Origin: Deltaproteobacteria bacterium
GTDB taxonomy: Bacteria > Desulfobacterota > B13-G15
NCBI GenBank assembly: GCA_003646705.1
Contig: QMLK01000045.1
Span: 1-7,254 of the forward strand
Length of the DNA: 7,254 nucleotides
Reading direction: 5' to 3'
Within the stretch, counting starts at the first letter, position 1. Every line of letters starts with the position of its first letter. Positions 6,038 through 7,254 of the stretch are shown piece after piece. The notes under the pieces are model-generated. The model worked only from the letters and a program-made list of their open reading frames with translations, made no database searches and was not told the origin of the DNA. Both the position numbers and the translations under genes were made by a program.

Positions 6038-6840
6038 CGCAAGATCTCTCCGTAGAGATCGGGCCGGCGGTCCTTGAAGAAGGGCCACTCCCGGCGCGCC
6101 CTCCTCACCTCCTCCAAGGCCACCTCCACCAATAGTACCCCCTCCTCCAATCCCGCCGGCTCCGTGAGGAGTTCACCCTCGGGCGACAGGCAGAAGCTCA
6201 TGCCGTAGAAGTCCTGCTTGGCCTCGCTGCCGACCCGGTTGACCCGGAGGACGAAGAGCCCGTTGCAGAGGGCGTGCCCAGCCATCACCTTGAGCCACCG
6301 TTGCTGAGATGCGAAGGCGGCCGCCGTAGGGGCGAAGATGACCTCCGCCCCCTTCAAGGCGAGGATCCTCGCGCCTTCGGGGAAGAAGTTGTCCCAGCAT
6401 ATTTGGACCCCAGCCTTCACCCCTCCCAAGTCGAAGACGGGAAGGGAGTCACCGGAGGAGAAATAGCTCCTCTCCTCCCAGAGGGGTATTTGGGGGATGT
6501 GCACCTTGCGGTAGACCCCCACGAGCTCCCCCTCCCTGGAGATGACCGCTGCGGAGTTGTAATAGCGATCGCCCTCCCTCTCGAAGAAGGGGGCGACGAT
6601 GGCCACACCCTCCCTCTTCGCCAAGTCCTTCATGGCCTCCAGGGTGGGCCCCTGGAGGTCCTCGGCCAGCTCGAAGGCGCCTTCGTCGATCTCGGCGGGG
6701 AACCAATGGGTGGGGAAGAGCTCGGGGTAACAGAGGACCTCTGCCCCCCGCTCCACGGCTACCTTCCCCATCCTCAGGGCCTTCTCCAGATTGGCCTCCT
6801 TGTCGAGGAGGCTCGACATCTGCACAGCGGCTATCTTCAT
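6034..6840 (-). CDS. Carbon-nitrogen hydrolase of the nitrilase superfamily, N-carbamoylputrescine amidase-like
   Basis: This 268-residue cytosolic enzyme likely hydrolyses a linear amide or carbamoyl C-N bond through a covalent thioester. The Glu-Lys-Cys catalytic triad is complete: Glu40 in CYPELF, Lys112 in YRKVHIP and Cys148 in QICWDNFFPE. Typical strands surround them, including KIAAVQM at the start and GAEVIFAPTA after the nucleophile. The C-terminus RRPDLYGEIL and the WEERSYFSSGD segment resemble the AguB / beta-ureidopropionase branch more than the NIT/Fhit or NAD-synthetase glutaminase branches. Length is normal. The substrate cannot be fixed from sequence, and omega-amidase or a generic aliphatic amidase is possible. 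An arginine-derived substrate would fit the coupled argS downstream, but that is only suggestive. It is the first gene after the promoter and has only a weak GTGAG sequence directly before its ATG. Confidence 0.92.
   Translation of the reverse strand: MKIAAVQMSSLLDKEANLEKALRMGKVAVERGAEVLCYPELFPTHWFPAEIDEGAFELAEDLQGPTLEAMKDLAKREGVAIVAPFFEREGDRYYNSAAVISREGELVGVYRKVHIPQIPLWEERSYFSSGDSLPVFDLGGVKAGVQICWDNFFPEGARILALKGAEVIFAPTAAAFASQQRWLKVMAGHALCNGLFVLRVNRVGSEAKQDFYGMSFCLSPEGELLTEPAGLEEGVLLVEVALEEVRRARREWPFFKDRRPDLYGEILR
6046..6051 (-). promoter_or_regulatory. Ribosome binding site supporting the GTG start of argS
   Basis: GGAGAG on the minus strand lies eight bases before the GTG at 6037, within the last codons of the hydrolase gene. 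It favours this start over the ATG at 6088. Confidence 0.6.
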
Positions 6841-6854
6841 CTCACAGAGGGTTT

Positions 6855-6884
6855 TATATAGCGGAAAGGAAAAGGTGAGGTCAA
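6855..6884 (-). promoter_or_regulatory. Sigma70-type promoter for the hydrolase-argS operon
   Basis: On the minus strand TTGACC (6884-6879) is followed after 18 bases by TATATA (6860-6855), a close match to the -35 and -10 consensus. The -35 box overlaps the TGA stop of the histidine kinase gene. The predicted transcription start near 6848 lies only about eight bases before the hydrolase ATG at 6840, so the mRNA would have almost no leader. The gap is AT-rich and pyrimidine-rich in an otherwise GC-rich window. Start-site mapping has not been seen, so the function is inferred. Confidence 0.6.
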
Positions 6885-7254
6885 CTTGAGCTGCTCGGCA
6901 AAAGCACGGTGAAGGTCGTGCCCTTGCCCACCTCGCTCTCCACGTCGATCTTGCCGAGGTGGGCCTCCACCGTGGCCTTGGCGATGGAGAGGCCGAGGCC
7001 GGTGCCTATGATCTCACGGGTGCCCTCTGTCCTCGAGCGGTAGAACTTATCGAAGATCCTCGGCAGGTCTTCCTTCGGGATCCCCACCCCGGTGTCCTTA
7101 ACCGTCACCTTCACGTAATCCCCCTCTGACTCCACCAACACCTCCACCTTGCCCCCCGCAGGGGTGTATTTGACGGCGTTGCCCACCAGGTTGGTGAAGA
7201 CCCCCTCGAGGCCCTGGGGGTCTCCGAGGACCCTTGGCAGGGGCTCCTTGACCT
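6881..7254 (-). CDS. Sensor histidine kinase, C-terminal ATPase domain (partial, 5' end outside window)
   Basis: The last 123 codons of a two-component sensor kinase are present, in frame from the window edge to a TGA stop. The HATPase_c domain shows its motifs in order: N box NLVGNAVKYTP, G1 box DTGVGIP, F box IFDKFYRS, and G2 box GTGLGLSIAK, followed by the usual end GKGTTFTVLLP. This domain binds ATP and phosphorylates a histidine in the dimerisation domain, which lies outside the window together with any sensor region. Shortly after G2 the sequence reads EAHLGKI where EAHGGKI is common. That is a small deviation and unlikely to abolish binding. The protein ends directly after the domain with SSSS, so it carries no C-terminal receiver. 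The gene precedes the operon promoter and is probably a separate unit. Its partner regulator is not visible. Confidence 0.93.
   Translation of the reverse strand, partial: VKEPLPRVLGDPQGLEGVFTNLVGNAVKYTPAGGKVEVLVESEGDYVKVTVKDTGVGIPKEDLPRIFDKFYRSRTEGTREIIGTGLGLSIAKATVEAHLGKIDVESEVGKGTTFTVLLPSSSS

Noticed and set aside
6038..6088. Longer argS start at an ATG, 17 codons upstream
   Set aside because: It would overlap the hydrolase by 55 bases. The extra residues (MALLQGPP...) do not resemble an ArgS N-terminus, and the GTG at 6037 has its own ribosome site and a four-base overlap.
6851..6860. TATATAAAA as an archaeal TATA box
   Set aside because: The sequence fits one superficially, but the surrounding genes are of bacterial type and a matching -35 box is present.
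6274..6861. Plus-strand open frame of 195 codons opposite the hydrolase, ending in the promoter gap
   Set aside because: It is antisense to a gene with an intact catalytic triad. No ribosome site or domain supports it.

Overview
The window reads as one densely packed gene string, all on the minus strand, so transcription runs from high to low coordinates. It comes from a GC-rich bacterium. The argS, the S/K-dyad signal peptidase I with one membrane segment and the SPOR-domain protein are bacterial rather than archaeal. SPOR proteins bind septal murein and suggest a dividing cell with peptidoglycan, probably diderm. The proteins are rich in Glu, Arg, Lys and Val, the coding strand is purine-rich, and AGG (Arg) and ATA (Ile) codons recur. 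This is compatible with a thermophile, perhaps a deep-branching or Desulfobacterota-like lineage, but the taxonomy is only inference.

Layout from right to left (5' to 3' on the coding strand): (1) the C-terminal ATPase domain of a sensor histidine kinase, cut by the window edge; (2) a 40-base gap holding a good sigma70-type promoter; (3) a carbon-nitrogen hydrolase of the nitrilase superfamily; (4) argS, with a GTG start overlapping the hydrolase stop; (5) a membrane-anchored SPOR-domain protein overlapping the argS stop by one base; (6) lepB from a TTG start; (7) a class II fructose-bisphosphate aldolase; (8) a PfkB-family phosphofructokinase (ATGA overlap with the aldolase); (9) a GT-A glycosyltransferase resembling the glucosyl-3-phosphoglycerate / mannosylglycerate synthase group, whose ATG follows directly after the kinase stop. 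A Shine-Dalgarno-like sequence at the left edge suggests the string continues.

The seven complete genes are separated by at most 34 bases and have no visible terminator between them, so they probably form one operon from the promoter at 6855-6884. Its content is mixed: arginine charging and an amidase, envelope and secretion functions (SPOR, LepB), then a carbohydrate trio. Kinase and aldolase would catalyse consecutive steps of hexose phosphate breakdown. The glycosyltransferase may divert a downstream three-carbon acid (3-phosphoglycerate or glycerate) into a glycosylated compatible solute or lipid precursor. That last link is inferred from neighbourhood and fold only.

No RNA genes, mobile elements, CRISPR arrays, repeats or clear terminators were found. 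There is no gene-free stretch longer than 40 bases. No clearly novel system is visible. The best leads are the carbohydrate trio, the nearly leaderless promoter arrangement, and two gene junctions where a single TAG separates same-frame neighbours.
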